DNA of 64,000 nucleotides from Streptomyces echinoruber (GCF_014651135.1 NZ_BMWH01000022.1:1-64000); one strand, 5' to 3'. Shown: positions 7,434 through 16,505, counted from the first letter of the stretch. Notes: a model not told the origin generated them from the sequence alone. Made by a program: numbers and translations.

Positions 7434-8894
7434 TCAGAGCTGGATGCCGGTGAGCACCAGGACCCGCTCGTAGGTGTAGTCCTCCATCGCGGACCGCACG
7501 CCCTCCCGGCCGACGCCGGACTGCTTGACGCCGCCGTAGGGCATCTGGTCGGCGCGGTAGGACGGGACGTCGCCGATGACGACGCCGCCGACCTCCAGGG
7601 CGCGGTGGGCGCGGAAGGCGGTCTGCAGGTCGTGGGTGAACACGCCCGCCTGCAGGCCGTACTTGGAGTCGTTGACGGCGGCGAAGGCCTCGGCCTCGCC
7701 GGTCACCTTCTGCACGGTCAGCACCGGGCCGAAGACCTCCTCGCAGGAGATCGTCACGTCGGCCGGCACGTCGGCGAGCACGGTGGGCGCGTAGGAGGCG
7801 CCGTCGCGCTTGCCGCCGGTGAGCAGGGTGGCGCCGGCGTCCACCGCCTCCTGGACCCAGGACTCCACGCGCTTGGCGGCGTCCTCGCTGATCAGCGGGC
7901 CCACGTCGGTGGCGTCGTCGTTCGGGTCGCCGGTGACCTGGGCCTCGACGGCGGCCACGATGCGCGGCACGAGCCGGTCGTAGACGGCGGCGTCGGCGAT
8001 GACCCGCTGGACGGAGATGCAGGACTGGCCGCCCTGGTAGTTGGAGAAGGTGGCGATGCGCTGCGCCGCCCAGTCCAGGTCCTCCTCGCTCGCCCAGTCG
8101 GCCAGCACGACCGCGGCGCCGTTGCCGCCCAGCTCCAGCGTGCAGTGCTTGCGCGGCACCGAGTCCATGATGGCGTAGCCGACCTTCTCGGAGCCGGTGA
8201 AGGAGATGACCGGCAGCCGCTCGTCCTGGACCAGGGCGGGCATGCGGTCGTTGGGCACCGGCAGGATGCTCCAGGAGCCGGCGGGCAGGTCGGTCTCGGC
8301 GAGCAGTTCGCCGAGGACCAGGCCGGAGAGCGGGGTGGCGGGCGCCGGCTTGAGGATGATGGGCGCGCCGGCCGCGATCGCCGGGGCGACCTTGTGGGCG
8401 CACAGGTTCAGCGGGAAGTTGAACGGCGCGATGCCGAGTACGACGCCCTTGGGGAAGCGGCGGACGAGGGCGAGCCGGCCCTGGCCGCCGGCGTCGGTGT
8501 CCAGCCGCTGCCCCTCGCCGCCGTTGAACCGCCGCGCCTCCTCGGCCGCGAGGCGGAACACGGAGACCGCGCGGCCGACCTCGCCGCGCGCCCACTTGAT
8601 CGGCTTGCCGTTCTCGGCGGAGATCAGGCGGGCGATCTCCTCGGCGCGCTCGGCCAGGCGCCGGCTGACGTGGTCGAGGGCGGCGGCGCGCACGTGCGCC
8701 GGGGTGGCGGCGAACTCGTCCCGCACGGCGTACGCGGCGGCCACGGCCTCCTCGACCTGGGCCTCGGTGGGCACGCTCACGGCGGCAACGACCCGGCCGT
8801 CCCACGGGGAGGTGACGTCGAAGGTGTCCTCGCCGGTGGCCTGGCGGCCGGCGAGCCAGAAGGCGTGGGTGGCGGCCACAGAGTTCTCGGGCAT
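7434..8894 (-). CDS. NAD(P)-dependent aldehyde dehydrogenase (possible succinate-semialdehyde dehydrogenase)
   Basis: A 486-residue aldehyde dehydrogenase. The general-base glutamate is E254 in LELGGNG and the nucleophile is C292 in GGQSCISVQRV; APFNFPLN is the cofactor loop. The ATG at 8894 gives MPENSVAATH. The active-site context (SCISVQR) is that of the lactaldehyde/phosphonoacetaldehyde/glyceraldehyde-phosphate subgroup rather than classical GabD. Its position beside gabT, facing the same way, suggests oxidation of succinate semialdehyde, the GabT product. That substrate is inferred only from context. A strong hairpin follows the gene, and about 500 bp of non-coding DNA precede it. Confidence 0.85.
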   Translation of the reverse strand: MPENSVAATHAFWLAGRQATGEDTFDVTSPWDGRVVAAVSVPTEAQVEEAVAAAYAVRDEFAATPAHVRAAALDHVSRRLAERAEEIARLISAENGKPIKWARGEVGRAVSVFRLAAEEARRFNGGEGQRLDTDAGGQGRLALVRRFPKGVVLGIAPFNFPLNLCAHKVAPAIAAGAPIILKPAPATPLSGLVLGELLAETDLPAGSWSILPVPNDRMPALVQDERLPVISFTGSEKVGYAIMDSVPRKHCTLELGGNGAAVVLADWASEEDLDWAAQRIATFSNYQGGQSCISVQRVIADAAVYDRLVPRIVAAVEAQVTGDPNDDATDVGPLISEDAAKRVESWVQEAVDAGATLLTGGKRDGASYAPTVLADVPADVTISCEEVFGPVLTVQKVTGEAEAFAAVNDSKYGLQAGVFTHDLQTAFRAHRALEVGGVVIGDVPSYRADQMPYGGVKQSGVGREGVRSAMEDYTYERVLVLTGIQL

Positions 8895-9068
8895 GTGCGA
8901 GTCCCGGCCCTTCCGCGTTGAGGTGTGTTGCTGGCTTGTTCCAGCTCCACGGTAGGGCGGCCCGGGCCCGTCGGCGCTTGTCCGAGTCGTAGCAGTGACC
9001 GCGGGGGATGCGCCGGTTTGTAGAGGCGGCAGCAGGGACTGATGAATCGGAGGGTGGGGGAAACAAGT

Positions 9069-9107
9069 CGGCCGCCTCGGAACCGGGGGGTGGTTCCGAG
9101 GCGGCCG
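9069..9107 (-). terminator. 16-bp stem hairpin
   Basis: The arms at 9069-9084 and 9092-9107 pair perfectly over 16 bp around a 7-nt G-rich loop. It lies about 300 bp downstream of gabT and may end that transcript or a small RNA. Confidence 0.55.
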
Positions 9108-9241
9108 GACAGACCGGAACGTCGCGCGCCCCGGGGGGTCTGGGGCGGGCGACCGTCCGATCGTGCGGAGAATCCGGAGCCGGAGCCCCGGTTGTGTGCG
9201 CGAGGCACGACCAGGTCGAAGCTGGGGAGGCCCCGGCCTGA

Positions 9242-9265
9242 CCGCCCGCAGTCCCCTGCGGGCGG
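9242..9265 (-). terminator. 10-bp stem hairpin downstream of gabT
   Basis: CCGCCCGCAG and CTGCGGGCGG pair around a TCCC loop, about 135 bp past the gabT stop. The GC-rich stem without a T-run is the usual form of a streptomycete terminator. Confidence 0.5.
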
Positions 9266-9400
9266 GTGTATCTCTCATCTGGAGATGAACCTACGCCAGG
9301 GGATGCGCCCGCGACAGCCGCTGCGGCCTCCCGCCATCCACCTCGCACACGTTCTTCACACGGCCCGACGTTCGGCCTCGTCAGGCGTGCGACGGCCGGC

Positions 9401-10735
9401 TCAGATGCGCGTGAACGCCTGCTCGACGACGTCCAGGCCCTCGTTGAGAAGGTCCTCGCCGATGACGAGCGGCGGCAGGAAGCGCACCACGTTGCCGTAG
9501 GTGCCGCAGGTCAGGACCAGCACGCCCTCCTGGTGGCAGGCCTTGGCGAGGGCGGCGGTGGTCTGCGGGTCCGGCTCCTTCGTCGTCCGGTCCTTGACGA
9601 GCTCGATGGCGATCATCGCGCCGCGGCCGCGGACGTCGCCGATGACCTCGAACTTCTCGGCCATGGCCGTCAGCCGGGCCTTCATGATCTCCCCGATCCG
9701 CCGGGCCTTCGCGTTGAGGTCGAGCTCCTTCATGGTCTCGATCGCGCCGAGCGCGGCCGCGCAGGCCACCGGGTTGCCGCCGTAGGTGCCGCCGAGGCCG
9801 CCCGCGTGCGCGGCGTCCATGATCTCGGCGCGGCCGGTCACGGCGGCCAGCGGCAGGCCGCCGGCGATGCCCTTGGCGGTGGTGATCAGGTCCGGGACGA
9901 TGCCCTCGTCCTCGCAGGCGAACCACTGGCCGGTGCGGCAGAAGCCGGACTGGATCTCGTCGGCGACGAAGACGATGCCGTGGTCGGCGGCGAACTGGCG
10001 GATCGCCGGCAGGAAGCCCTTGGCCGGCTCGATGAAGCCGCCCTCGCCGAGGACCGGCTCGATGATGATCGCGGCCACGTTCTCCGGGCCGACCTGCTTG
10101 GTGATCTGGTCGATGGCCTGCCGGGCGGCCTCGGGACCGCAGTTGTCCGGGCCGGTCGGCCAGCGGTAGGCGTAGGCGACCGGGACGCGGTAGACCTCGG
10201 GCGCGAACGGGCCGAAGCCGTGCTTGTACGGCATGTTCTTCGCCGTGAGCGCCATGGTGAGGTTGGTGCGGCCGTGGTAGCCGTGGTCGAAGACGACGAC
10301 CGCCTGCCGCTTGGTGTGGGCGCGGGCGATCTTCACGGCGTTCTCGACGGCCTCGGCGCCGGAGTTGAACAGCGCGGACTTCTTCGGGTGGTCGCCCGGG
10401 GTCAGCTCGGCCAGCGCCTCGGCGACGGCGACGTAGCCCTCGTACGGCGTGACCATGAAACAGGTGTGGGTGAAGTCGGCGAGCTGGGCGGTCGCCCGGC
10501 GTACGACGGCCTCGGCGGAGGCGCCGACCGACGTGACGGCGATGCCGGAGCCGAAGTCGATCAGACGGTTGCCGTCGACGTCCTCGATGATGCCGCCGCC
10601 CGCGCGGGCGGTGAACACGGGCAGGACCGAGCCCACGCCCTGCGCGACCGCGGCGGTGCGACGGGCCTGAAGCTCCTGCGACTTGGGGCCGGGGATGGCG
10701 GTGGCGACGCGGCGCTCCTGCGGAACTGCGGTCAT
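9401..10735 (-). CDS. gabT: 4-aminobutyrate aminotransferase
   Basis: A 444-residue class III PLP aminotransferase that converts GABA plus 2-oxoglutarate to succinate semialdehyde plus glutamate. Visible features are GYHGRTN (about 152-158), EPVLGEGGF, the PLP-pyridine aspartate D259 in FVADEIQSGFCRTG and the Schiff-base lysine K288 in ITTAKG. The ATG at 10735 (MTAVPQERR) is preceded by AGGAG; the reading frame upstream of it has no family similarity. The adjacent aldehyde dehydrogenase would handle the product. A TGTCC-GGACA dyad lies about 120 bp upstream, and the next gene is divergent. Confidence 0.92.
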   Translation of the reverse strand: MTAVPQERRVATAIPGPKSQELQARRTAAVAQGVGSVLPVFTARAGGGIIEDVDGNRLIDFGSGIAVTSVGASAEAVVRRATAQLADFTHTCFMVTPYEGYVAVAEALAELTPGDHPKKSALFNSGAEAVENAVKIARAHTKRQAVVVFDHGYHGRTNLTMALTAKNMPYKHGFGPFAPEVYRVPVAYAYRWPTGPDNCGPEAARQAIDQITKQVGPENVAAIIIEPVLGEGGFIEPAKGFLPAIRQFAADHGIVFVADEIQSGFCRTGQWFACEDEGIVPDLITTAKGIAGGLPLAAVTGRAEIMDAAHAGGLGGTYGGNPVACAAALGAIETMKELDLNAKARRIGEIMKARLTAMAEKFEVIGDVRGRGAMIAIELVKDRTTKEPDPQTTAALAKACHQEGVLVLTCGTYGNVVRFLPPLVIGEDLLNEGLDVVEQAFTRI

Positions 10736-10852
10736 GCGGGGCTCCTGGAGTGTTGCAGAGGGTGTTACGGACACTTTCCTTCTTTTCCCGCAGGCTAGGC
10801 CGGGCGGCCGGAGGTGGGCATGCTCCATGTGGGCGCCTTCGCCGGACGCGAT

Positions 10853-10867
10853 TGTCCGCGGTGGACA
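10853..10867. promoter_or_regulatory. Candidate operator in the gabT promoter
   Basis: TGTCCGCGGTGGACA is an interrupted dyad (TGTCC-N5-GGACA) in the 250-bp region between divergent gabT and the TraD-like gene. Related GGACA units occur in the pucR leader. Confidence 0.4.
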
Positions 10868-10985
10868 GGGCGATGCGGTGACACCTCGGCGCGGCCCGGG
10901 CCGCGCCATCGGTGAACTCCCCAGGCGTGGGCGTTAGATTGGCTCGCTGATGGGTGTCGGAACGGCTGCTCAGGGGGCAGGCTCG

Positions 10986-13109
10986 ATGGACAGCGACGGG
11001 ACGCGGGACGCCCGTGGGACGCACGCGAACCCGGTGCCGCGTCCGGCGGCGCCGCCGGAACGGCCCGCGGTGCCCCCGAAGCCGGCCACGGCCCCCGGGG
11101 CGCCGCCACGGCCGGACGGCTCCGCCTTCCTGACCTGGCTGCGCACCCCGCGGCCGCCGGCGGCGCCCGGGGTGTGGCGCTTCGGCCACCGGCCGCGGCC
11201 GCAGGAGGAACCGGAGCGGATCCCGGCGCGGCAGCTGCTCGGCGGCGCGCTGATCTCCTTCCTGGTGGGCTGGCTGGTCTGGTCGCTGCTGTGGAACGGC
11301 TACCTGGGCGGCTGGTGGCTGCTGCCGCTGTACGCGATGATCCCCCGCTCCTGGGCCGCCCCCCACACCTTCGCCGCGGTCGTGGTCGTCTACGCCTACT
11401 ACCTGCTGATCGCGCTGGTCATCATGGTCGCCGTGGCCCGGCTGGGCCGCTGGGGCGAGGTGTGGCGGCGCTACGGACCGCCCGCCTGGAGCCGCACCGC
11501 CCCCGCGCCGGAGCGGCCGCCGGCGCCGGAGCACGACCCGGCCGAATGGCCCGCGCTGCGCGCCGCCGGCGCCCACGAGGCCGCCGAGCGGCTGGCCGCC
11601 GAGGCGCGGGCCGGGCTGATGCGGGACGTCGACCACGCGCGGCTCACCCGCGCCTGGCAGGGCGTGCGCGACGGCACGCACAGCCTGGCCGCCTTCACCG
11701 GCGCCGTGCTGCGCGACGGCGCCGCCGCCTGCCTGCACCCCTCCGGCGCCCGCGACCTGCCCGCCCGGCACGTCCCGCACGACCTGCTCACCGGCCAGGT
11801 GCGGCTCGGCACCACCGCCGACGACCCGCGCAACCCCTACCCCTACCGCGGCACCGGCCTCGCCCTCGGCCCCGAACTGCTGGGCACCTCCCTGCTCGCC
11901 GTCGGCCCGGCCGGCTCCGGCAAGACCGGCAGCGTGGTGCGCCCGCTGGCCGAGTCGCTGTGCCTGCAGGCGCTGGCCGGGCGGGCGTGTGTGGTCGTGG
12001 TCGGCGCGGCGGGCGCGGGGCTCGGCCCGGCGGACGCCTACGACGTCGTCGTCCGCATCGGCAACCCGGACTCCGAGTACGACCTCGACCTGTACGGCGG
12101 CACCACCGACCCCGACGAGGCCGCCGCCGTCCTGGCCGAGGCCCTCGTCGGCGACCTCGCCGACCCGCACCCGGGCAGCGACAGCCGCCGCTCCACCACG
12201 GTGCTCGCCCAACTGCTCGGCCCGTTCCGCGCGGTGCACGGCCGCTTCCCCTCCGTACCGGAGCTGCGGCAGCTGCTGGACGGGGCGCCGGGGCCGCTGG
12301 CCGCGCTGCGCGAGGCGCTGCACCAGGCCGGGCAGGAGTCGCTGCTGCGGGAACTGGACGCGCGGCAGCGGCAGCTCGGGCACCCCGGTGACGTGGCGGC
12401 GGTGCTCGCGGACCGGGTGGCGCTGCTGGACCGGCCCGCGTTCGCGTCCTTCTTCGACACCTCGGGGCGCTCGCGGCCGTTCTCGCTGCGGGCCCTGGAC
12501 CATCCGGTGCGGGTGCGGGTCGACCTGCCCGAGCGGGGCCACGCGGACGCCTCGCGCATCCTGGCGCGGCTGGTGCTCGCCCAGTTCGCCGCGAGTGTCG
12601 CGGTGCGCGAGGACCGGTCGCTGTTCGCCTGCCTGATCCTCGACGACGCCACCGGCGTGGTCACCCCGGAGGCGGTGCGCGCCGTCCAGCGCCTGCGCTC
12701 CGCCAACGCCGGCGTGGTCCTCACCCTGCGCACCCTGGACGACGTGCCGCGCCCGCTGCGCGGGCCGCTGCTGGGCGCCACCGGCTGCCGGATGGCGCTG
12801 TCCGGGCTCACCCCGTGGGACGGGCAGGACTTCGCCGAGGTGTGGGGCAAGGAGTGGACCGAGACCCGGGACGTCACCGACCGGCAGATCATCGCCGAGA
12901 CCCCGGCCGGCAAGGCCGTGCACATGCTGCGCCGGGTGATCACCGGCAAGGCGCCCACCGCGCGGGCGGTGACCGTGCGGCAGGTCGAGCGGGAGCGCTG
13001 GTCGGCCTCCGAGCTGGCGCACGCCGTGCCGCCGGGGCACGCGGTGCTGTCGCTGACCGACGTCAGGGGCGAGCACGCGCCGCCGCTGCTGGTGGACCTG
13101 CGGGGCTGA
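10986..13109 (+). CDS. TraD/FtsK-like membrane ATPase (type IV coupling protein-like)
   Basis: A 707-residue protein. A proline-rich cytosolic N-terminus (about 1-75) is followed by two membrane segments (about 85-150) and a soluble ATPase domain. The Walker A motif GPAGSGKT is near residue 307 and a Walker B-like LILDDATG near 550. The architecture is that of VirD4/TraD/TcpA-type DNA pumps, but no relaxase, transfer gene or att site is nearby. The start ATG at 10986 is preceded by AGGGGGCAGG; another in-frame ATG lies 12 codons upstream. It is divergent from gabT and followed by pucR. Its role is unknown; DNA or protein translocation is a family-level inference only. Confidence 0.75.
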   Translation: MDSDGTRDARGTHANPVPRPAAPPERPAVPPKPATAPGAPPRPDGSAFLTWLRTPRPPAAPGVWRFGHRPRPQEEPERIPARQLLGGALISFLVGWLVWSLLWNGYLGGWWLLPLYAMIPRSWAAPHTFAAVVVVYAYYLLIALVIMVAVARLGRWGEVWRRYGPPAWSRTAPAPERPPAPEHDPAEWPALRAAGAHEAAERLAAEARAGLMRDVDHARLTRAWQGVRDGTHSLAAFTGAVLRDGAAACLHPSGARDLPARHVPHDLLTGQVRLGTTADDPRNPYPYRGTGLALGPELLGTSLLAVGPAGSGKTGSVVRPLAESLCLQALAGRACVVVVGAAGAGLGPADAYDVVVRIGNPDSEYDLDLYGGTTDPDEAAAVLAEALVGDLADPHPGSDSRRSTTVLAQLLGPFRAVHGRFPSVPELRQLLDGAPGPLAALREALHQAGQESLLRELDARQRQLGHPGDVAAVLADRVALLDRPAFASFFDTSGRSRPFSLRALDHPVRVRVDLPERGHADASRILARLVLAQFAASVAVREDRSLFACLILDDATGVVTPEAVRAVQRLRSANAGVVLTLRTLDDVPRPLRGPLLGATGCRMALSGLTPWDGQDFAEVWGKEWTETRDVTDRQIIAETPAGKAVHMLRRVITGKAPTARAVTVRQVERERWSASELAHAVPPGHAVLSLTDVRGEHAPPLLVDLRG

Positions 13110-13230
13110 AGTCCGCGACGGGGCGCGCGGCGACCATACAGTGAGGCAGAATCATCACAGGTCGTTCATACACGACGGCCAAAAGATCACCGGTTCTGCA
13201 TCGCGACCACACCGACCGCACAGACCGCAC

Positions 13231-13300
13231 AGACGGACAACCGACGGACACCGACGGACACCGACGGACACCGACGGACACCGACCGACACCGACCTGAA
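13231..13300. repeat. 10-bp tandem repeat in the pucR leader
   Basis: CCGACGGACA is present four times perfectly (13241-13280), flanked by degenerate copies on both sides. The array ends 6 bp before the pucR start codon and carries one GGACA per helical turn. Confidence 0.9.
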
Positions 13301-13306
13301 GGCCCC

Positions 13307-14977
13307 ATGCCCCCGACGCTCGCCTCGCTCGTCCACCACTCGGCGCTCAAGCTGACCGTGCGGGCGGGCGCGGACCGCCTGGACGTGCCCGTGCGCTGGG
13401 CGCACGTCAGCGAGCTCGCCGACCCGGTGCCGTACATGGAGGGCGGCGAGCTGCTGCTCATCACCGCGCTCAAACTGGACGCAGAGGACCCCGAGGCCAT
13501 GCGCCGCTACGTCCGGCGGCTGGTGGAGGCGGGCGTGGTCGGACTGGGCTTCGCCGTGGGCGTCAACTACGACGAGATCCCCAAGGCCCTCGTCGACGCG
13601 GCCGAGCAGGAGGGGCTGCCGCTGCTGGAGGTGCCGCGCCGCACCCCGTTCCTCGCCATCACCAAGGCCGTCTCCGCCGCGCTCGCCGCCGACCAGTACC
13701 GGGCGGTGACGGCCGGCTTCGCCGCGCAGCGCGAACTGACCCGGCAGGCACTGACCGCCGGCCCCGAGGGGCTCCTGGCGGCGCTGGCCGGACAGGTCGA
13801 CGGGTGGGCGGCGCTCTACGACGCCTCAGGCGCCGTCGTGGCGTGCGCGCCGGAGTGGGCGGGCCGCCGGGCCGCCCGGCTCACCGCCGACGTCGAACGG
13901 CTGCGCGACCGGCCCGCGCCGGCGTCGTCCGTGGTCGACGGCCCCGGCCACGACGACCGCGTCGAACTGCACACCCTGGGCACCGGGCGGCGCCCCCGGG
14001 CGGTCCTCGCCGTCGGTACGGCCGCCACCCTGGGCACCGCCGAACGCTACGCCCTGCACTCCGCCATCGCGCTGCTCACGCTCACCACGGAGCGCTCCCG
14101 CTCCCTGCACGCGGCCGAGCAGCGCCTCGGCGCGGCCGTGCTGCGCATGCTGCTCGCCGGGGAGCCCGACCATGCCCGCACCGTCGCCGGGGAGCTGTAC
14201 GGCGGCCTGCTGGACGCGCCGTTCCGGGTCGTCGTCGCCGAGCCGGCCGCCGCTTCCACCGCCCGGCTGCCCACCGACGCGCCCGCGCCCGCGGCCCCGG
14301 CCAGGCCGTCGGCCGCCGCGCTGGCCGCCGCCGACGCGGGCGACGACGTGCTGGGCGGGCTCGCCGAGACGGTGGAGGCCGCCGCCGCCCGTGCCGGGGA
14401 GGCGGTCCTGGTCGTCCCCGACGGGCAGCGGCTGGTGGTGCTGGCCGCCGACGGGGGTGCCGCGGCCGCCGCGTGCACGCAGTACGCGGCGGCGATCGAG
14501 GCGGCCCGTGCCGCCCGCACCGCCCACCGGCGTGCGGCCGCGGGCGAGCCGGCCGACCTCGTCGTCGGCATGTCCGCACCGGCCGGGCCGATCGCCGCGG
14601 CCGCCGCCTACCGGCAGGCCGAGCAGGCCCTGTCGGTGGCGCGGCGCCGCGGCCGGGTGCTGGTCGAGCACGAGCAGCTCGCCGCGGGCTCGGTGCTGCC
14701 CCTGCTCGCCGACGACGCCGTGCGCGCCTTCGCCGACGGCCTGCTGCGCCCCTTGCAGGAGCACGACGCCACCGGCCGCGGCGACCTCCTGGCCTCCCTG
14801 CGCGCCTGGCTGTCCCGGCACGGCCAGTGGGACGCCGCGGCCGCCGAACTCGGCGTGCACCGGCACACCCTGCGCTACCGGATGCGCCGCGTCGAGGAGA
14901 TCCTCGGCCGGTCCCTGGACGACCCGGACGTGCGGATGGAGCTGTGGCTGGCCCTGAAGGCGACGTCCACGGAGTAG
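13307..14977 (+). CDS. PucR-family transcriptional regulator
   Basis: A 556-residue regulator. The N-terminal PucR purine-catabolism domain (about 5-130: LASLVHHSALKLTVRAGADR, HVSELADPVPYMEGGELLLI) is followed by an Ala-rich GGDEF-like middle and a C-terminal helix-turn-helix (about 490-545: WDAAAAELGVHRHTLRYRMR). Regulators of this family control catabolism of purines, amino acids and polyamines. It sits between gabT and a polyamine transport operon, which makes those genes plausible targets. The leader contains an unusual array of 10-bp repeats reaching almost to the ATG, leaving no good Shine-Dalgarno. Target and ligand are inferred from context only. Confidence 0.85.
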   Translation: MPPTLASLVHHSALKLTVRAGADRLDVPVRWAHVSELADPVPYMEGGELLLITALKLDAEDPEAMRRYVRRLVEAGVVGLGFAVGVNYDEIPKALVDAAEQEGLPLLEVPRRTPFLAITKAVSAALAADQYRAVTAGFAAQRELTRQALTAGPEGLLAALAGQVDGWAALYDASGAVVACAPEWAGRRAARLTADVERLRDRPAPASSVVDGPGHDDRVELHTLGTGRRPRAVLAVGTAATLGTAERYALHSAIALLTLTTERSRSLHAAEQRLGAAVLRMLLAGEPDHARTVAGELYGGLLDAPFRVVVAEPAAASTARLPTDAPAPAAPARPSAAALAAADAGDDVLGGLAETVEAAAARAGEAVLVVPDGQRLVVLAADGGAAAAACTQYAAAIEAARAARTAHRRAAAGEPADLVVGMSAPAGPIAAAAAYRQAEQALSVARRRGRVLVEHEQLAAGSVLPLLADDAVRAFADGLLRPLQEHDATGRGDLLASLRAWLSRHGQWDAAAAELGVHRHTLRYRMRRVEEILGRSLDDPDVRMELWLALKATSTE

Positions 14978-15164
14978 GCACGGGGCGGCGGGCAGGGAAC
15001 GGCCCGGCGGCTGAAGGAGCGGCCGGCGGACGAAGGGCGGGGCCGCGGACAGAGGGTGGGGGCCGACGGGCGGAAGGCGGGCCCGGCGGCTGAAGGGGCG
15101 GGCCCGGGGCGGAGGGCGGGGCGGCGGACGATGGGCGGGGCCCGGGGCTGAGAAGCTGGTCGGC
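14978..15164. repeat. Degenerate G-rich repeat between pucR and a PAP2 gene
   Basis: About 185 bp of imperfect 20-30-bp purine-rich units built from GGGCGG, GGCGGCTGAAGG and GGCGGACGA. No gene or clear terminator stem was seen. Confidence 0.5.
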
Positions 15165-15866
15165 GTGCCGACCCAGCGAGATCCGCAGCCGCTTCCCCGG
15201 CGGCTCCCCCCGTTGTCCCCGTTGCCCCCGTTGTCCCTGTCGTCCCTGCTCCCGCTCCTCCTGCCCGCGCTGCTCTTCGCCCTGATCACCTGGCAGGTGG
15301 CCGGTCACGGCCCGCTGCTGGCCGAGGACGCCCGCCTCAGCCGGGCGCTCGTCCACCCCGACCGCGTCTCGCAGGTCCTCTCCGACCTCGGGAGCGCGCC
15401 GGTGGCCGTGCCGGTCCTGGCCGTCGTGCTGGCGTACGTCGCCCGGCACGGCCGCGGCTCGGGCGCCCGCGGCTGGTGGCGGCCGCCCGTCGCGGCGGCG
15501 CTGGCGATGGTGCTGGTGCCGGTGCTGGTCCTCCCCCTCAAGGAGCTCACCGCCCGCCCCGGCACCCCGGTGATGCCGCCCGGCACCGGCTACTACCCCT
15601 CCGGGCACACGGCCACGGCCGCCGTCGCCTACGGGGCCGCGGTCCTGCTCCTCCTTCCCCGGCTGCGCTCGCCGCACGCCCGGCGCCTGCTGGTCGCCGC
15701 CTGCGCCGCCGTCAACCTCGGCGTGGGTTTCGGACTGGTCCGGCACGGCTACCACTGGCCCCTGGACGTGCTGGCGAGCTGGTGCCTGTGCGCGGTGCTG
15801 CTGCACGCGCTGCGGCTGGTGCTGGCGCTGCCGCGGCCGTCGTCCGGCGGCCGGTCCCCCGCGTGA
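15165..15866 (+). CDS. PAP2-family membrane phosphatase
   Basis: A 233-residue integral membrane protein with about five or six helices. The three phosphatase motifs are visible: KELTARPGTP (KX6RP variant), YYPSGHTATAA (PSGH) and GLVRHGYHWPLDV (RX5H). Family members dephosphorylate lipid phosphates such as phosphatidic acid or undecaprenyl pyrophosphate on the outer membrane face. The GTG at 15165 begins MPTQRDPQP; the first 25 residues are proline/leucine-rich. It is monocistronic on the plus strand and convergent with the next gene. The substrate is unknown. Confidence 0.85.
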   Translation: MPTQRDPQPLPRRLPPLSPLPPLSLSSLLPLLLPALLFALITWQVAGHGPLLAEDARLSRALVHPDRVSQVLSDLGSAPVAVPVLAVVLAYVARHGRGSGARGWWRPPVAAALAMVLVPVLVLPLKELTARPGTPVMPPGTGYYPSGHTATAAVAYGAAVLLLLPRLRSPHARRLLVAACAAVNLGVGFGLVRHGYHWPLDVLASWCLCAVLLHALRLVLALPRPSSGGRSPA

Positions 15867-15881
15867 CCGGCCTCCGCCGTC

Positions 15882-16358
15882 CTATTCCTCCTGCCCCGCG
15901 CCCTCCGCCGTGCCCTCCCCCGTGGCGAGTTCCGCCGCCGCCTCATGCAGGGCCAGTTCCAGCAGCGCCGGGTCGGTGAGGGTGCCGGAGCCGTCCGGCG
16001 GGACCAGCCAGCGGACGGCTCCGGCGGTGCGGCCGGGATGCGGCACGACGATCCAGGCGCCCAGCCCGACGGTGCGGATGCCGGTGCCCAGCCAGTGCGC
16101 GGCGGTGCCCGGCGGGACGAGGAAGCCCGTGCGGGCGTCGCCGAAGCCGGCCAGCACCGGGCCCGGCCGGTCCAGGACGCGGGTGAGGACGTCGAGCGTC
16201 GGACGGCCGAGCCGGGCCGGCAGGATCAGCACGTCCCAGGCCCGGCCGGCGGGCAGCAGCGCCGGCCCGAAAGGGTTGCGCTCCCACTCCCGGCGGCACG
16301 CCTCGGGGTCGGGTGCGACGGACGCCAGCCAGGCGACCGCCGTCTTCGGCCCTGTCAT
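15882..16358 (-). CDS. Conserved hypothetical protein (possible primase/polymerase N-domain relative)
   Basis: A 158-residue soluble protein starting MTGPKTAVAWLASVAPDPEA. The composition and segments (FGPALLPAGRAWDVLILPAR, TGFLVPPGTAAHWLG) look like the small streptomycete proteins annotated as bifunctional DNA primase/polymerase-like. No catalytic residues can be assigned with confidence. The ATG at 16358 was chosen because the conserved part begins there. It is transcribed toward the PAP2 gene and ends 15 bp from it. A hairpin and a duplicated 16-bp sequence precede it. Function is unknown. Confidence 0.7.
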   Translation of the reverse strand: MTGPKTAVAWLASVAPDPEACRREWERNPFGPALLPAGRAWDVLILPARLGRPTLDVLTRVLDRPGPVLAGFGDARTGFLVPPGTAAHWLGTGIRTVGLGAWIVVPHPGRTAGAVRWLVPPDGSGTLTDPALLELALHEAAAELATGEGTAEGAGQEE

Positions 16359-16402
16359 GGCGGAAGACCTCTCTTTCGCTCCGTTGGGCGCTCGGTTGCG
16401 CC

Positions 16403-16426
16403 TGCCGGACGCGATCACGTCCGGCA
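16403..16426. promoter_or_regulatory. Inverted repeat upstream of the hypothetical gene
   Basis: TGCCGGACG and CGTCCGGCA are perfectly inverted around a 6-bp spacer, 45 bp upstream of the start codon at 16358. It could be an operator or a leader hairpin. Confidence 0.4.
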
Positions 16427-16472
16427 CGGAGAGAAAGAGAGATCTCCCGGGAGGCGTTACGCGGGTTTCCGT

Positions 16473-16504
16473 GCCCCTTTGGAGTGAAGCCCCTTTGGAG
16501 TGAA
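16473..16504. repeat. 16-bp direct duplication
   Basis: GCCCCTTTGGAGTGAA is present twice in perfect tandem, immediately beside the terminator hairpin of the oxidase operon. Confidence 0.9.
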
Positions 16505-16505
16505 A

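Larger units (their letters stand above)
8895..9400. other. Gene-free interval between aldehyde dehydrogenase and gabT
   Basis: No protein gene is convincing here. The interval holds the probable promoter of the aldehyde dehydrogenase and two strong hairpins (9069-9107 and 9242-9265), which are listed separately. Confidence 0.55.

Noticed and set aside
10986..13109. Integrated conjugative element marked by the TraD-like gene
   Set aside because: No integrase, relaxase, replication gene, tRNA or att repeats nearby, and flanking genes are metabolic.
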